A stretch of DNA of 64,000 nt from Solimonas marina (GTDB taxonomy: Bacteria > Pseudomonadota > Gammaproteobacteria > Nevskiales > Nevskiaceae), in NCBI RefSeq assembly GCF_012241385.1, contig NZ_JAAVXB010000009.1, forward strand, positions 160,313-224,312, written 5' to 3'. Position numbers and translations under genes: made by a program. A model generated the notes under the pieces. That model was given only the letters and a program-made list of their open reading frames with translations. It had not been told where the DNA came from and ran no database searches. This document shows positions 24,716 to 33,645 of the stretch, piece by piece. Numbering within the stretch: the first letter of the stretch is position 1; the number at the start of each line of letters is the position of its first letter.

Positions 24716-26236
24716 ATGAACCGTTCTTTCATGGTGGCGGCCTTCGGGCTGCTGGGTTCGCTCGTGCTCGTTGCCCCGGCGCTGGCGGCGCCGGCAGCGG
24801 ACGTGCTGGCCGTCACGCACTACAGCGATGACGATGCGCAGGGCAGCCTGCGCTGGGCGATCGAGACCGCCAATCGCAATCCCGGCCACTATCGCATCGA
24901 GATCGAGGCGGTCGGCAAGCCGCCCTACGTGATCCGCCCACAGTCGCCGCTGCCGGAGATCAAGGGGCCGGTGCAGATCGTCGGCCTGCCGCGCGACCGC
25001 GACGGTGCGTACATCGCCATCGACGGCTCGGCCTATGTGGTCGGCGATGGCGTCAAGGCCTGCCCCGGTGCGGTGCCCGGCCAGTACGGCACCAATGTGC
25101 GGACCATGACGTCGCCGGGACTGGTGCTGCGCGACACCGAAGGGGTCGAGCTGAGCGGGCTGGAGATTCGCAATTTCTGCATTGGCGTGCTGATCAACCG
25201 CGCCAGCGGCAACTATCTGCACGACAACCGCATCGTCGGCAATCGTGGCGGCTCGGGCGTGATGCTGACCGGCGACGACGGTCACGGCAAGCCGACGGCG
25301 ACGACCACGGTGCACAACCGGATCGAGCGCAATGAATTTCTCGACAACGGCGACGGCCTGGAGCTGACGCGCGGCGCCGCGTTCAATCTCGTTGCCGAGA
25401 ACCGTTTCGTGTCGACCGATGCCAATCCCGAACCCTCGCAGGGTATCGAGATCCTGTGGGGCAACGACAATTTCGTGCTCCGCAATCTTTTCGAGCACTA
25501 CTCCGACGGCCTGCAGATCAACTGGGGCAATCGCAACACGATCGCCGCCAACACCTTCACCGGCAACGCGGTGGGCGTCAACGTCAGCGGCGACGGCAAC
25601 ATCGTCGACGGCAATACGATCACGGGCAACAGCATCGGCATCGGCGTGCGTCCGGAGGCGCAGCACACGTCGAACCGCTTCACGAAGAACGCGATCTACG
25701 GCAACGGCCTGAAGATCAACCGCTGCTTCGCCGGTGGGGTCTGCGATCCGTCGATTCCGCGTGTCGGCATCCTGTTCGGTCTGCCCGGCCTCGAGCACTG
25801 GGTGTTCAAGGGCAACCGTGGCGGTGGCGTCGTCGCCGATCCGGCCAAAGCGATCTACATCTGTCCCGACCATGCGCCGAATTGCCAGCCGATGCCGAAC
25901 GGTGGCATCGCGCCGCCGCAGCTCGACGCCGGGCATTGGACGTCGCAGCGACTGCAGCTGTCCGGCCATCTGCGCGGTGCGGCCCATCGTCGCTTTCACG
26001 TCGAGCTGTTCGCCAATCGGCCGGTGCCGGCGGGTGCGATCGCCGAGGGCGAGATGTATCTCGGCAGTGTCGACGCCTACAGCGACGCACAGGGCCGGGC
26101 GCGCTTTGAGTTCGACGCCGACAACGCCCATCCGCTGGGCACCGCCGGCGACGCCATCGCGGTCACCGCGACGGTCACCGCCAGCGACGGCGCGACCTCT
26201 GAATTCAGTTCGGCGCTGACACTGCATCGACAGTGA
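24716..26236 (+). CDS. quiC: Secreted right-handed beta-helix protein, probable 3-dehydroshikimate dehydratase
   Basis: A 506-residue protein with a Sec signal peptide (cleavage after APALA). The body has many Asn-rich PbH1-type turns (VELSGLEIRNF, NYLHDNRIVGN, NTIAANTFTGN, NIVDGNTITGN), indicating a pectin-lyase-like parallel beta helix, plus a C-terminal beta domain. It sits between pcaK and exported 3-dehydroquinate dehydratase. The only step missing from an otherwise complete quinate pathway is 3-dehydroshikimate to protocatechuate. I recall that Acinetobacter QuiC, the periplasmic enzyme for that step, is annotated with this fold. Function is inferred from context and that memory; the fold is clear from sequence. 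Confidence 0.7.
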   Translation: MNRSFMVAAFGLLGSLVLVAPALAAPAADVLAVTHYSDDDAQGSLRWAIETANRNPGHYRIEIEAVGKPPYVIRPQSPLPEIKGPVQIVGLPRDRDGAYIAIDGSAYVVGDGVKACPGAVPGQYGTNVRTMTSPGLVLRDTEGVELSGLEIRNFCIGVLINRASGNYLHDNRIVGNRGGSGVMLTGDDGHGKPTATTTVHNRIERNEFLDNGDGLELTRGAAFNLVAENRFVSTDANPEPSQGIEILWGNDNFVLRNLFEHYSDGLQINWGNRNTIAANTFTGNAVGVNVSGDGNIVDGNTITGNSIGIGVRPEAQHTSNRFTKNAIYGNGLKINRCFAGGVCDPSIPRVGILFGLPGLEHWVFKGNRGGGVVADPAKAIYICPDHAPNCQPMPNGGIAPPQLDAGHWTSQRLQLSGHLRGAAHRRFHVELFANRPVPAGAIAEGEMYLGSVDAYSDAQGRARFEFDADNAHPLGTAGDAIAVTATVTASDGATSEFSSALTLHRQ

Positions 26237-26277
26237 ATGCAGCGCCTTTGATCGTCAAAACCAGGAGTGAGAACCCC

Positions 26278-27159
26278 ATGAACCGCCGCGAATTGTTGAT
26301 GGCCAGCACGGGATTGCTGGCGACGAATCTGCTCAGCGTTGCGCAGGCCGCCGATGCCGATGGTGTGGAGTCGGTCAAGCCGACGATGCGTCCGATCAAG
26401 GTCAAGGATGTCGTCATCGGCGAAGGGCGCGTCAAGGCGATCGTGCCGATCACCGGCGCGACGGCCGAGCAGGCCTTGGCGCAGGCCAAGGTGATCGGTG
26501 CCAGTCGCGACACCGATGTCGTCGAGTTCCGCGTCGATTTCCTCGATATCGGTCTCGATGCCGAACGGCTCGCGGCTCTGGGGCCGAAGATCGCCGCCGA
26601 GCTGGGCGGCAAGCCGATGATCGTGACGTTCCGCACCAAGGCGGAAGGCGGCAAGAAGGCGATCAGCGACGCCGACTATGAAGCGCTTTATACGCGTCTG
26701 CTGCAGGCCGGGTTCGCCGATCTGATCGATGTCGAGATGTATCGTGACACCAGCGTCGTTCGCCGTCTGGTGGCGGCGGCGCACGCGGCTGGCGCCTACG
26801 TGGTGATGTCGAATCACGACTTCGGCGGCACGCCGCCAGCGGCCGAGCTGCTGGCACGCCTGCGTCGTCAGCAGGCGTTGGGCGCCGATGTGCTGAAGCT
26901 GGCGATGATGCCGCGCAACCCGGGCGACGTGCTGGAGCTGCTGCGTGCGACCTGGGAAATGTCGGCGCGCTACGCCGAGCGGCCGATGATGACGATGTCG
27001 ATGGGCGGCACCGGCGTGGTGTCGCGTCTGGCCGGCGAGATCTTCGGATCGGCGATGTGCTTCGGCATGATCGGCCACGCATCGGCGCCGGGTCAGGTCG
27101 AGATCGACCGCCTGGTCGGCGTGCTCGATCTGATTCACGGCTCGCTGGAGGGCGCATGA
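26278..27159 (+). CDS. quiB: Exported type I 3-dehydroquinate dehydratase
   Basis: A 293-residue class I dehydratase converting 3-dehydroquinate to 3-dehydroshikimate through a Schiff base. Lys207 (ADVLKLAMMPRN) is the imine-forming residue, His180 (MSNHDFGGTP) the general acid/base, and Glu83/Arg85 (VEFRVDF) bind substrate. Unlike biosynthetic AroD it begins with a twin-arginine-like signal (MNRRELLMASTG, cleavage near VAQA), placing it in the periplasm as in Acinetobacter QuiB. ATG 26278 follows AGGAG. The stop overlaps the porin start (ATGA), so the two are coupled. Confidence 0.93.
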   Translation: MNRRELLMASTGLLATNLLSVAQAADADGVESVKPTMRPIKVKDVVIGEGRVKAIVPITGATAEQALAQAKVIGASRDTDVVEFRVDFLDIGLDAERLAALGPKIAAELGGKPMIVTFRTKAEGGKKAISDADYEALYTRLLQAGFADLIDVEMYRDTSVVRRLVAAAHAAGAYVVMSNHDFGGTPPAAELLARLRRQQALGADVLKLAMMPRNPGDVLELLRATWEMSARYAERPMMTMSMGGTGVVSRLAGEIFGSAMCFGMIGHASAPGQVEIDRLVGVLDLIHGSLEGA

Positions 27160-28454
27160 ACGCGTCCGCGACCGGCATGACGACCCGCTCGGTATGGTGC
27201 GGCGCGGCGTTGGCGGCGCTATGCGTCAGCCCGATGGCCGCCGCCGAGCCGATGTCGGCCGACGCGATGGATACGCAGTACCTGACCGGCAGCTGGGGCG
27301 GGGCGCGCGCCGAGCTCGCGCAGCGTGGATACCGTCTGCGCGGCGATCTGGTGTCGGAAACCATGGGGGTGGTCGACGGCGGACTTGAAAACGGTCTGCG
27401 TTACGCGCAGCAGCTGCGCGTCGGCGCGGACTTCGATCTGCAGGCGCTGCTCGGCTGGCAGGGTGCGGCCTTCCACGTGACGGTCAACGATCGGCGCGGG
27501 CGCAGCACCTCTGCTGACCTGGCCGGCAATCGTTTCCCGATCCAGGAAACCTTCGGCGGCCTTTACACCAAGCCGACCGAGCTGAGCTACACACAGAACT
27601 TCTTCGACGGCCGTCTCGACATCAAGGCGGGCTTCTACGCGATGGGCAACAACTTCGCGTCGCTGAAGTTCGGCCCGGAATTCGTCAACGCGGCGTTTTG
27701 CGCGCATCCGTTGTCGCTGTCGGGCAACAGCGGTTGGTACAACTATCCGACGGCGCGTTGGGGGGCGGAGTTCGGCTTCAAGCTGACGCCGGAACTGGCC
27801 GTGCGCACCGGCTGGTTCCAGGTCAATCCGCGCTACGCGCATTCGGACGTGGCCTGGGATTTGGGCGCCAGCGGCACCACCGGCAGCCTCGTGCCGGTCG
27901 AGCTGCACTGGACGCCGGGCAGTGCGAGCGGCGGCCGTTATCCGGGCTATTACCGCGTCGGTTACTACTACGACAGCTCCGACGTGGCCAAGAAGGGCCA
28001 GGATGGCACCGCGCATCACCGTCAGGGCGCGTGGATCTTTGCCGAGCAGAAGGTCTACAGCGAGTCCGATGCGAACGCCCGCGGCCTGTTCGTCTTCGCG
28101 CAGTACACGTTCTCCGATGCGGCGAGCTCGCAGATCATCGACTGGACGTCGCTCGGTGCCGTCTACCAGGGTACGTTCCGCAGTCGCCCACAAGACCGCT
28201 TGTCGCTGGGTTGGGTGCGCGCCCGCATCAACGACCATCTGCTCGACGCGCAGACCGCGGCGCTCGCTGCGCAAGGGCAGGACGGCCAGCTGACGGTCGC
28301 CGAGTCCGCGATCGAGATGGCGTACAGCTTTCAGTACCGCCCGTGGCTGCTGTTGCGGCCCGACATGCAATACATCATCGACCCGGGGACGTTCTCCTAT
28401 CGCGATACCGACAACGCACTGGCGGTCGGTATGCAGCTGAAGCTGACGTTCTGA
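27156..28454 (+). CDS. quiX: OprB-type carbohydrate porin (quinate/shikimate entry)
   Basis: A 432-residue outer-membrane beta-barrel of the carbohydrate-selective porin family. It has a signal peptide, an early TGSWGGARAELAQRGYRL motif, many alternating aromatic strands and a terminal Phe (LKLTF). ATG 27156 overlaps the quiB stop as ATGA. In Acinetobacter the porin-like gene quiX occupies the same place between dehydratase genes and quiA. A role in letting quinate or shikimate into the periplasm is inferred from that context. Confidence 0.85.
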   Translation: MNASATGMTTRSVWCGAALAALCVSPMAAAEPMSADAMDTQYLTGSWGGARAELAQRGYRLRGDLVSETMGVVDGGLENGLRYAQQLRVGADFDLQALLGWQGAAFHVTVNDRRGRSTSADLAGNRFPIQETFGGLYTKPTELSYTQNFFDGRLDIKAGFYAMGNNFASLKFGPEFVNAAFCAHPLSLSGNSGWYNYPTARWGAEFGFKLTPELAVRTGWFQVNPRYAHSDVAWDLGASGTTGSLVPVELHWTPGSASGGRYPGYYRVGYYYDSSDVAKKGQDGTAHHRQGAWIFAEQKVYSESDANARGLFVFAQYTFSDAASSQIIDWTSLGAVYQGTFRSRPQDRLSLGWVRARINDHLLDAQTAALAAQGQDGQLTVAESAIEMAYSFQYRPWLLLRPDMQYIIDPGTFSYRDTDNALAVGMQLKLTF

Positions 28455-28487
28455 GGTTTTTTGCGTTCTGTTGATCAGGAGGTTCCC

Positions 28488-30839
28488 ATGTCTCAGACAT
28501 CTTCATCGCCCGTGGTGCGCGCGCTTGCGGCCGTACTCGGCGTCGTCATTGCCGTCGCCGGCTTGGTGCTCGCGGTCGGCGGAGTGCGACTGCTGACGCT
28601 CGGCGGCAGCGCGTACTTCGTGTTGATGGGCGTCGCCATGCTGGCATCCGGCGTTCTGCTCGTGCGCCGCCGGCCGGCCGGCGTGACGCTTTATCTGCTC
28701 GCACTGCTGGCAACCGCGGTCTGGGCAGTCTTTGATGCCGGCTGGCATTTCTGGCCGCTGGTGTCGCGCCTGGCGATGCCGCTCGGTTTTGGCCTGCTGG
28801 CGTTGCTGGTGTTGCCGACGCTGAAAGCGGCGCAGGGCGGCGGCGGCGGTCGCGGCGCCTATGCCGGCGCCGCCCTGCTGGCGCTGGTCTTCGTCGCCGG
28901 TTTCGTCCACGCGTTTCGCGTCGAGCCGGTCGTCGCGCCGACCTCGGAACCGGCGGTGATGCCGGTTGCGGCCGGCAAGGCCCAGAAGAACTGGGAAAGT
29001 TGGGGCAATACGACGGCCGGCACGCGCTTCGCCGCGCTCGATCAGATCAACAAGCAGAACGTCGGACAGCTGCAAGTGGCGTGGACCGCGCATACCGGTG
29101 ACGTGCCGGACAGCAACGGGTTCGGCGCCGAGGATCAGGACACGCCGCTGCAGATCGGCGACACGCTTTACATCTGCACGGCGCACAACCGTGTGGTTGC
29201 GCTCGATGCGGACAGCGGCGCGACGCGCTGGTCGTACGACTCGAAGGCGACCGCGCCGAACTGGCAGCGTTGCCGCGGTCTCGGTTACTACGCCGATGCC
29301 GACAATGGATCCGCGACGAGGGACGCCGAATGCGCGCAGCGCATTCTGATGACGACGGTCGATGCGCGACTGATCGCGCTGGACGCGAAAAGCGGCAAGC
29401 CATGCACCGATTTCGGCGATGCGGGCACCGTCGACCTCAAGGCCGGCATGGGGGAGGTCAAGCCGGGTTTCTATACGCTGACGGCGGCGCCGTTGGTGGC
29501 CGGCGACTTGATCGTCGTCGGGGGCCGTGTGGCCGACAATATCGAGGTCAATGAGCCCAGCGGTGTGGTGCGCGCGTTCGACGTGCATAGCGGCAAGCTG
29601 GTCTGGGCCTGGGATCTGTCGAAGGAAAAGCCGGACACGCCGCTCGACCCGAACATCAACTACACGCGTGCCACGCCCAACGTCTGGACCTCGATGGCCT
29701 ACGACGCCAAGCTCGGCCTGATCTACTTGCCGACCGGCAACACCACGCCCGACCAGTGGGGTGGCGAGCGCACGCCGCAGGACGACAAGTACAACTCGGC
29801 GGTGGTGGCCCTCGACGTCAAGACCGGCACCGAGCGCTGGCTCTTTCAGACCGTGCGCCACGACCTTTGGGACTACGATCTGCCGGCGCAGCCGGCGCTG
29901 ATCGATCTGCCGGACGGCACGCCGGCGCTGGCACAGGTGACCAAGGCCGGGCAGATCTTCCTGCTCAACCGGCAGACCGGTGAGCCGATTACCAAGGTCG
30001 AGGACATCCCGGCGCCGCAGGGCAATGCCAGTGGCGAGCGCTACGCGAAGACGCAGCCGGTATCGACCGGCCTGCCGCAGATCGGTACCGAACGCCTGAC
30101 CGAGTCGGACATGTGGGGCGCGACGCCGTTCGATCAACTCGCCTGCCGCATCCAGTTCAAGCAAATGCGCTACGACGGCTTGTTCACGCCGCCCGGCGAA
30201 GACATGGCCTTGCAGTGGCCGGGTTCGCTCGGCGGCATGAATTGGGGCAGCGTCGCTTACGACCCCACGAATCACTACCTGTTCGTCAACGACATGCGCC
30301 TGGGTTTGTGGACCCGGCTCATTCCGCGCGCGCAGATGCAAAGCGGTGCTGGCGGCGTCGAAATGGGCGCGGCCTCGCAGACCGGCACGCCGTACGGCTC
30401 GCTGCGCAACCGCTTCCTGTCGCCGCTCGGCATTCCGTGCCAGAAGCCGCCGTACGGAACCATGTCGGCCGTCGATCTGACGACCGGCAAGCTCGCCTGG
30501 CAGGTGCCGGTCGGCACGGTCGAGGATACCGGGCCGCTGGGCATCAAGATGCACATGGGTATTCCGATCGGCATGCCGACGCTGGGGCCGTCGCTGGCGA
30601 CGCAATCCGGCCTGCTGTTCTTCGCCGGTACCCAGGACTACTACCTGCGGGCGTTCGACAGCGGCAGTGGCCGCGAAGTCTGGAAGGCACGCCTGCCGGT
30701 CGGTAGCCAGGGTGGCCCGATGACCTACGTGTCGCCGAAGACCGGTCGGCAGTACATCGTCGTCACGGCCGGCGGCGCGCGCCAGTCGCCGGACCGCGGC
30801 GACTACGTGGTGGCGTACGCGCTGCCGAAGCCGAACTGA
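28488..30839 (+). CDS. quiA: Membrane-bound PQQ-dependent quinate/shikimate dehydrogenase
   Basis: A 783-residue quinoprotein of the glucose-dehydrogenase type. About five N-terminal membrane helices (residues 10-155) anchor an eight-bladed propeller. Characteristic segments are WGNTTAGTRFAALDQINKQN, DTPLQIGDTLYICTAHN, TTVDARLIALDAKSGK, WDYDLPAQP and GGMNWGSVAYDP. It oxidises quinate (or shikimate) on the periplasmic face and passes electrons to ubiquinone. ATG 28488 follows AGGAGG. No pqq biosynthesis gene is present in the window. It ends the pcaK-qui operon, with a terminator 25 bases on. Confidence 0.93.
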   Translation: MSQTSSSPVVRALAAVLGVVIAVAGLVLAVGGVRLLTLGGSAYFVLMGVAMLASGVLLVRRRPAGVTLYLLALLATAVWAVFDAGWHFWPLVSRLAMPLGFGLLALLVLPTLKAAQGGGGGRGAYAGAALLALVFVAGFVHAFRVEPVVAPTSEPAVMPVAAGKAQKNWESWGNTTAGTRFAALDQINKQNVGQLQVAWTAHTGDVPDSNGFGAEDQDTPLQIGDTLYICTAHNRVVALDADSGATRWSYDSKATAPNWQRCRGLGYYADADNGSATRDAECAQRILMTTVDARLIALDAKSGKPCTDFGDAGTVDLKAGMGEVKPGFYTLTAAPLVAGDLIVVGGRVADNIEVNEPSGVVRAFDVHSGKLVWAWDLSKEKPDTPLDPNINYTRATPNVWTSMAYDAKLGLIYLPTGNTTPDQWGGERTPQDDKYNSAVVALDVKTGTERWLFQTVRHDLWDYDLPAQPALIDLPDGTPALAQVTKAGQIFLLNRQTGEPITKVEDIPAPQGNASGERYAKTQPVSTGLPQIGTERLTESDMWGATPFDQLACRIQFKQMRYDGLFTPPGEDMALQWPGSLGGMNWGSVAYDPTNHYLFVNDMRLGLWTRLIPRAQMQSGAGGVEMGAASQTGTPYGSLRNRFLSPLGIPCQKPPYGTMSAVDLTTGKLAWQVPVGTVEDTGPLGIKMHMGIPIGMPTLGPSLATQSGLLFFAGTQDYYLRAFDSGSGREVWKARLPVGSQGGPMTYVSPKTGRQYIVVTAGGARQSPDRGDYVVAYALPKPN

Positions 30840-30863
30840 CGCGTCCGGCCTGGTGGCCGTCAC

Positions 30864-30896
30864 GATGCCCGCAGTGTTCCGGACACTGCGGGCATC
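30864..30896. terminator. Bidirectional hairpin between quiA and the ABC permease
   Basis: A perfect 14-bp stem (30864-30877 with 30883-30896) and a 5-base loop lie between two convergent genes. A short GTCGTTT follows on the plus strand. Confidence 0.75.
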
Positions 30897-30902
30897 GTCG
30901 TT

Positions 30903-31714
30903 TCAGCTGACGCTTTCCGCGCTGTAGCGCGCCAGCAGTCCGCTGCGTACCGCCTTGCGATGCACGGCGGCGAAGCACCAGGCGGCGGCGACGATCTGCG
31001 CGATCGCCAGCACCAGGCCACCGATCAGCGAGGCCCATGAAAAGCCGTGGCCGGCGACGATGGCGCGCATGCCTTCGAAGACATATGAGGGCGGCAGCAA
31101 GTGGCCGATCCACTGCATCCACGGCGGCAGCGTCGCCAGCGGGTAGAAGACGCCGGCGAACGGTGACAGCAGTGCCGGGATCGGCCAGACCAGCCATTCC
31201 GATGCGGGCCCCAGGCGCAGCACCATCGCGCAGGCGAGAATGCCGAGCGCGATGCCGAACAGGAACAGCACCAGCAGGAACGGGATCAGCAGCAGGCCGT
31301 AACTGAAGAACGAAAAGCCGAACACGCCGGTTGCCAGCAACAGCATGACGGCGAGGCCGACGATGCTGGTGGCGACGCTGGTCAGCACCAGGCCGCTGAC
31401 GTATTCGCCGATCGACAAGGGCGTGGCGAAGATGTTGAGGAAGTTGCGCGCCCAGACATCCTCGAAGAAGGCCACGGTCACGCCTTGCATGACGCGCGAG
31501 AAGAAATCCCACATCAGCACCGCACCGAGCAGGGTCGGCACGAAATTCATGCCCGGTGTGCCGACCGAGTTCAGATAGCGGGTGATGAAGCCCCACAGCA
31601 CGATGTCGATCGCCACCCAGGCGAAGGTCGGCAGCACGCGCGTCGGGCTGCTGCGCATCAGGTAATACTGACGCAGGATGACGCCGGCGACGCGGCGCGG
31701 ATTGAAGCCGGCGC

Positions 31715-31718
<4 letters not shown>
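30903..31718 (-). CDS. ABC-2 type transporter permease
   Basis: A 271-residue membrane protein with about six hydrophobic helices and the ABC-2 permease pattern. It contains LPTFAWVAIDIVLWGF, ATPLSIGEYVSGL and the late LLSPFAGVFYPLATLPPWMQ. ABC-2 permeases export drugs, polysaccharides or lipids. The ATG at 31718 overlaps the stop of the upstream ATPase gene as ATGA, so the two form one exporter. The longer upstream frame is antisense to the ATPase gene. Substrate unknown. Confidence 0.9.
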
Positions 31719-32494
<776 letters not shown>

Positions 32495-32623
32495 GGTGCC
32501 GGGCGGCGCGGGGCCGGGCGCGCCATCATATCGGCTTGCCGGTGCAGGCGCCCCGGGCGCCGCTGGCTCGCGTAAGCTCTGCGCTTCTCCTTATTAATAG
32601 TCCACAACACGGAGTCACGATCG

Positions 32624-33229
32624 ATGAAGCTCTACTACACGCCGGGTGCCTGTTCGTTGTCGCCGCATATCGCGCTGCGCGAGGCCGGCATGACGTTCGA
32701 GCTCAAGGCCGTGAACCTGAAGAACGGCACGCTGGCCGACGGCACGCGCTTTCGCGACATCAACCCCAAGGGCTATGTGCCGGCGCTGCAGCTCGACGAC
32801 GGCACGTTGCTGACCGAAGGTCCGGCGATCGTCCAGTACATCGCCGATCAGGTGCCCGACAAGCAGCTGGCGCCCGCCGCCGGCACGATGGCGCGTTATC
32901 AACTCCAGGAGTGGCTGACGTTCATTGGCACCGAATTGCACAAGACCTTCACGCCGCTGTTCGCCGGTGCCGGTGACGAAGCCAAGTCGACGGCCACTGC
33001 GCAGCTGCAGCGTCGCCTGCCGCTGGTCGAGGCGGCGCTGAAGGCGCATCCGTATCTGCTCGGTGAGACCTACAGCGTTGCCGACGCCTATCTGTTCGTG
33101 GTGCTGAGCTGGGCGGGCTATGTTGGCTTCGATCTGTCGCCGTGGCCGGCACTCGGCGAATTCCGGGCTCGGGTCGCGGCGCGGCCGGCGGTGCAGGAGG
33201 CGCTGCGCGCCGAAGGGCTTTTGCAGTAG
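32624..33229 (+). CDS. gst: Glutathione S-transferase, beta class
   Basis: A 201-residue cytosolic GST. The N-terminal thioredoxin-like domain begins MKLYYTPGACSLSPHIALRE with the beta-class catalytic Cys10. VPALQLDDGTLLTEGPAIVQYIAD gives the cis-Pro and Glu/Gly glutathione site. The C-terminal helical domain has the N-capping box SVADAYLFV. It conjugates glutathione to electrophiles or reduces disulfides. It has its own upstream region (TATTAATAG-like -10 near 32590) and is followed by the tRNA-His/tRNA-Lys pair. Confidence 0.94.
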   Translation: MKLYYTPGACSLSPHIALREAGMTFELKAVNLKNGTLADGTRFRDINPKGYVPALQLDDGTLLTEGPAIVQYIADQVPDKQLAPAAGTMARYQLQEWLTFIGTELHKTFTPLFAGAGDEAKSTATAQLQRRLPLVEAALKAHPYLLGETYSVADAYLFVVLSWAGYVGFDLSPWPALGEFRARVAARPAVQEALRAEGLLQ

Positions 33230-33285
33230 AATCCGCGGCCCGTTGGTGGCGTGGCGGGCGGGGCAGCAAATTTTCGATAAAGGAA

Positions 33286-33315
33286 TTGTTGCGCCGGGAT
33301 TCGTTCTGGTATGAT
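33286..33315 (+). promoter_or_regulatory. Sigma-70 promoter of the tRNA-His/tRNA-Lys operon
   Basis: TTGTTG (33286-33291) and TATGAT (33310-33315) are spaced 18 bases apart. A GC-rich discriminator (CGCGCCCC) follows, typical of stringently controlled stable-RNA promoters. Confidence 0.7.
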
Positions 33316-33355
33316 TCGCGCCCCTGAGCGGTCCCCGGAGGGGAAAGCTCCCGGT

Positions 33356-33433
33356 GGTGGGCGTAGCTCAGTTGGTTAGAGTCCCAGATTGTGATTCTGG
33401 TTGTCGGGGGTTCGAGTCCCCTCGCTCACCCCA
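33356..33433 (+). tRNA. tRNA-His (anticodon GTG)
   Basis: The acceptor GTGGGCG pairs with CGCTCAC. The His-specific extra G at position -1 (33356) faces discriminator C, and CCA is encoded. The anticodon stem CCAGA/TCTGG holds loop TTGTGAT, giving GTG. Confidence 0.95.
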
Positions 33434-33500
33434 CTCTAATTAGCGGTAAATTTGTCGGAAACGACGACCTGACGCGAAGCGGCGGGTGTCGGAAAAATGC

Positions 33501-33575
33501 GGGCTGTTAGCTCAATGGTAGAGCAGCTGACTCTTAATCAGTAGGTTCGGGGTTCGAGTCCCTGACAGCCCACCA
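33501..33575 (+). tRNA. tRNA-Lys (anticodon CTT)
   Basis: The acceptor GGGCTGT pairs with ACAGCCC, followed by discriminator A and an encoded CCA. The anticodon stem GCTGA/TCAGT has loop CTCTTAA, giving CTT. It lies 67 bases after tRNA-His, so both are probably one transcript ended by the hairpin at 33581. Confidence 0.95.
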
Positions 33576-33580
33576 AATCA

Positions 33581-33607
33581 AAAAAGCCCGGCACCGCCGG
33601 GCTTTTT
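33581..33607 (+). terminator. Intrinsic terminator after tRNA-Lys
   Basis: A GCCCGGC-acc-GCCGGGC stem is flanked by A5 and T5 runs, giving a 12-bp extended hairpin with a T tail. Confidence 0.92.
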
Positions 33608-33645
33608 GCTAACGACGACCGTAAAGCAGTCGAGAGAGTACAGGC

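Noticed and set aside
28503..30863. Long minus-strand frame opposite quiA
   Set aside because: Antisense shadow; quiA has full PQQ-dehydrogenase motifs on the plus strand.
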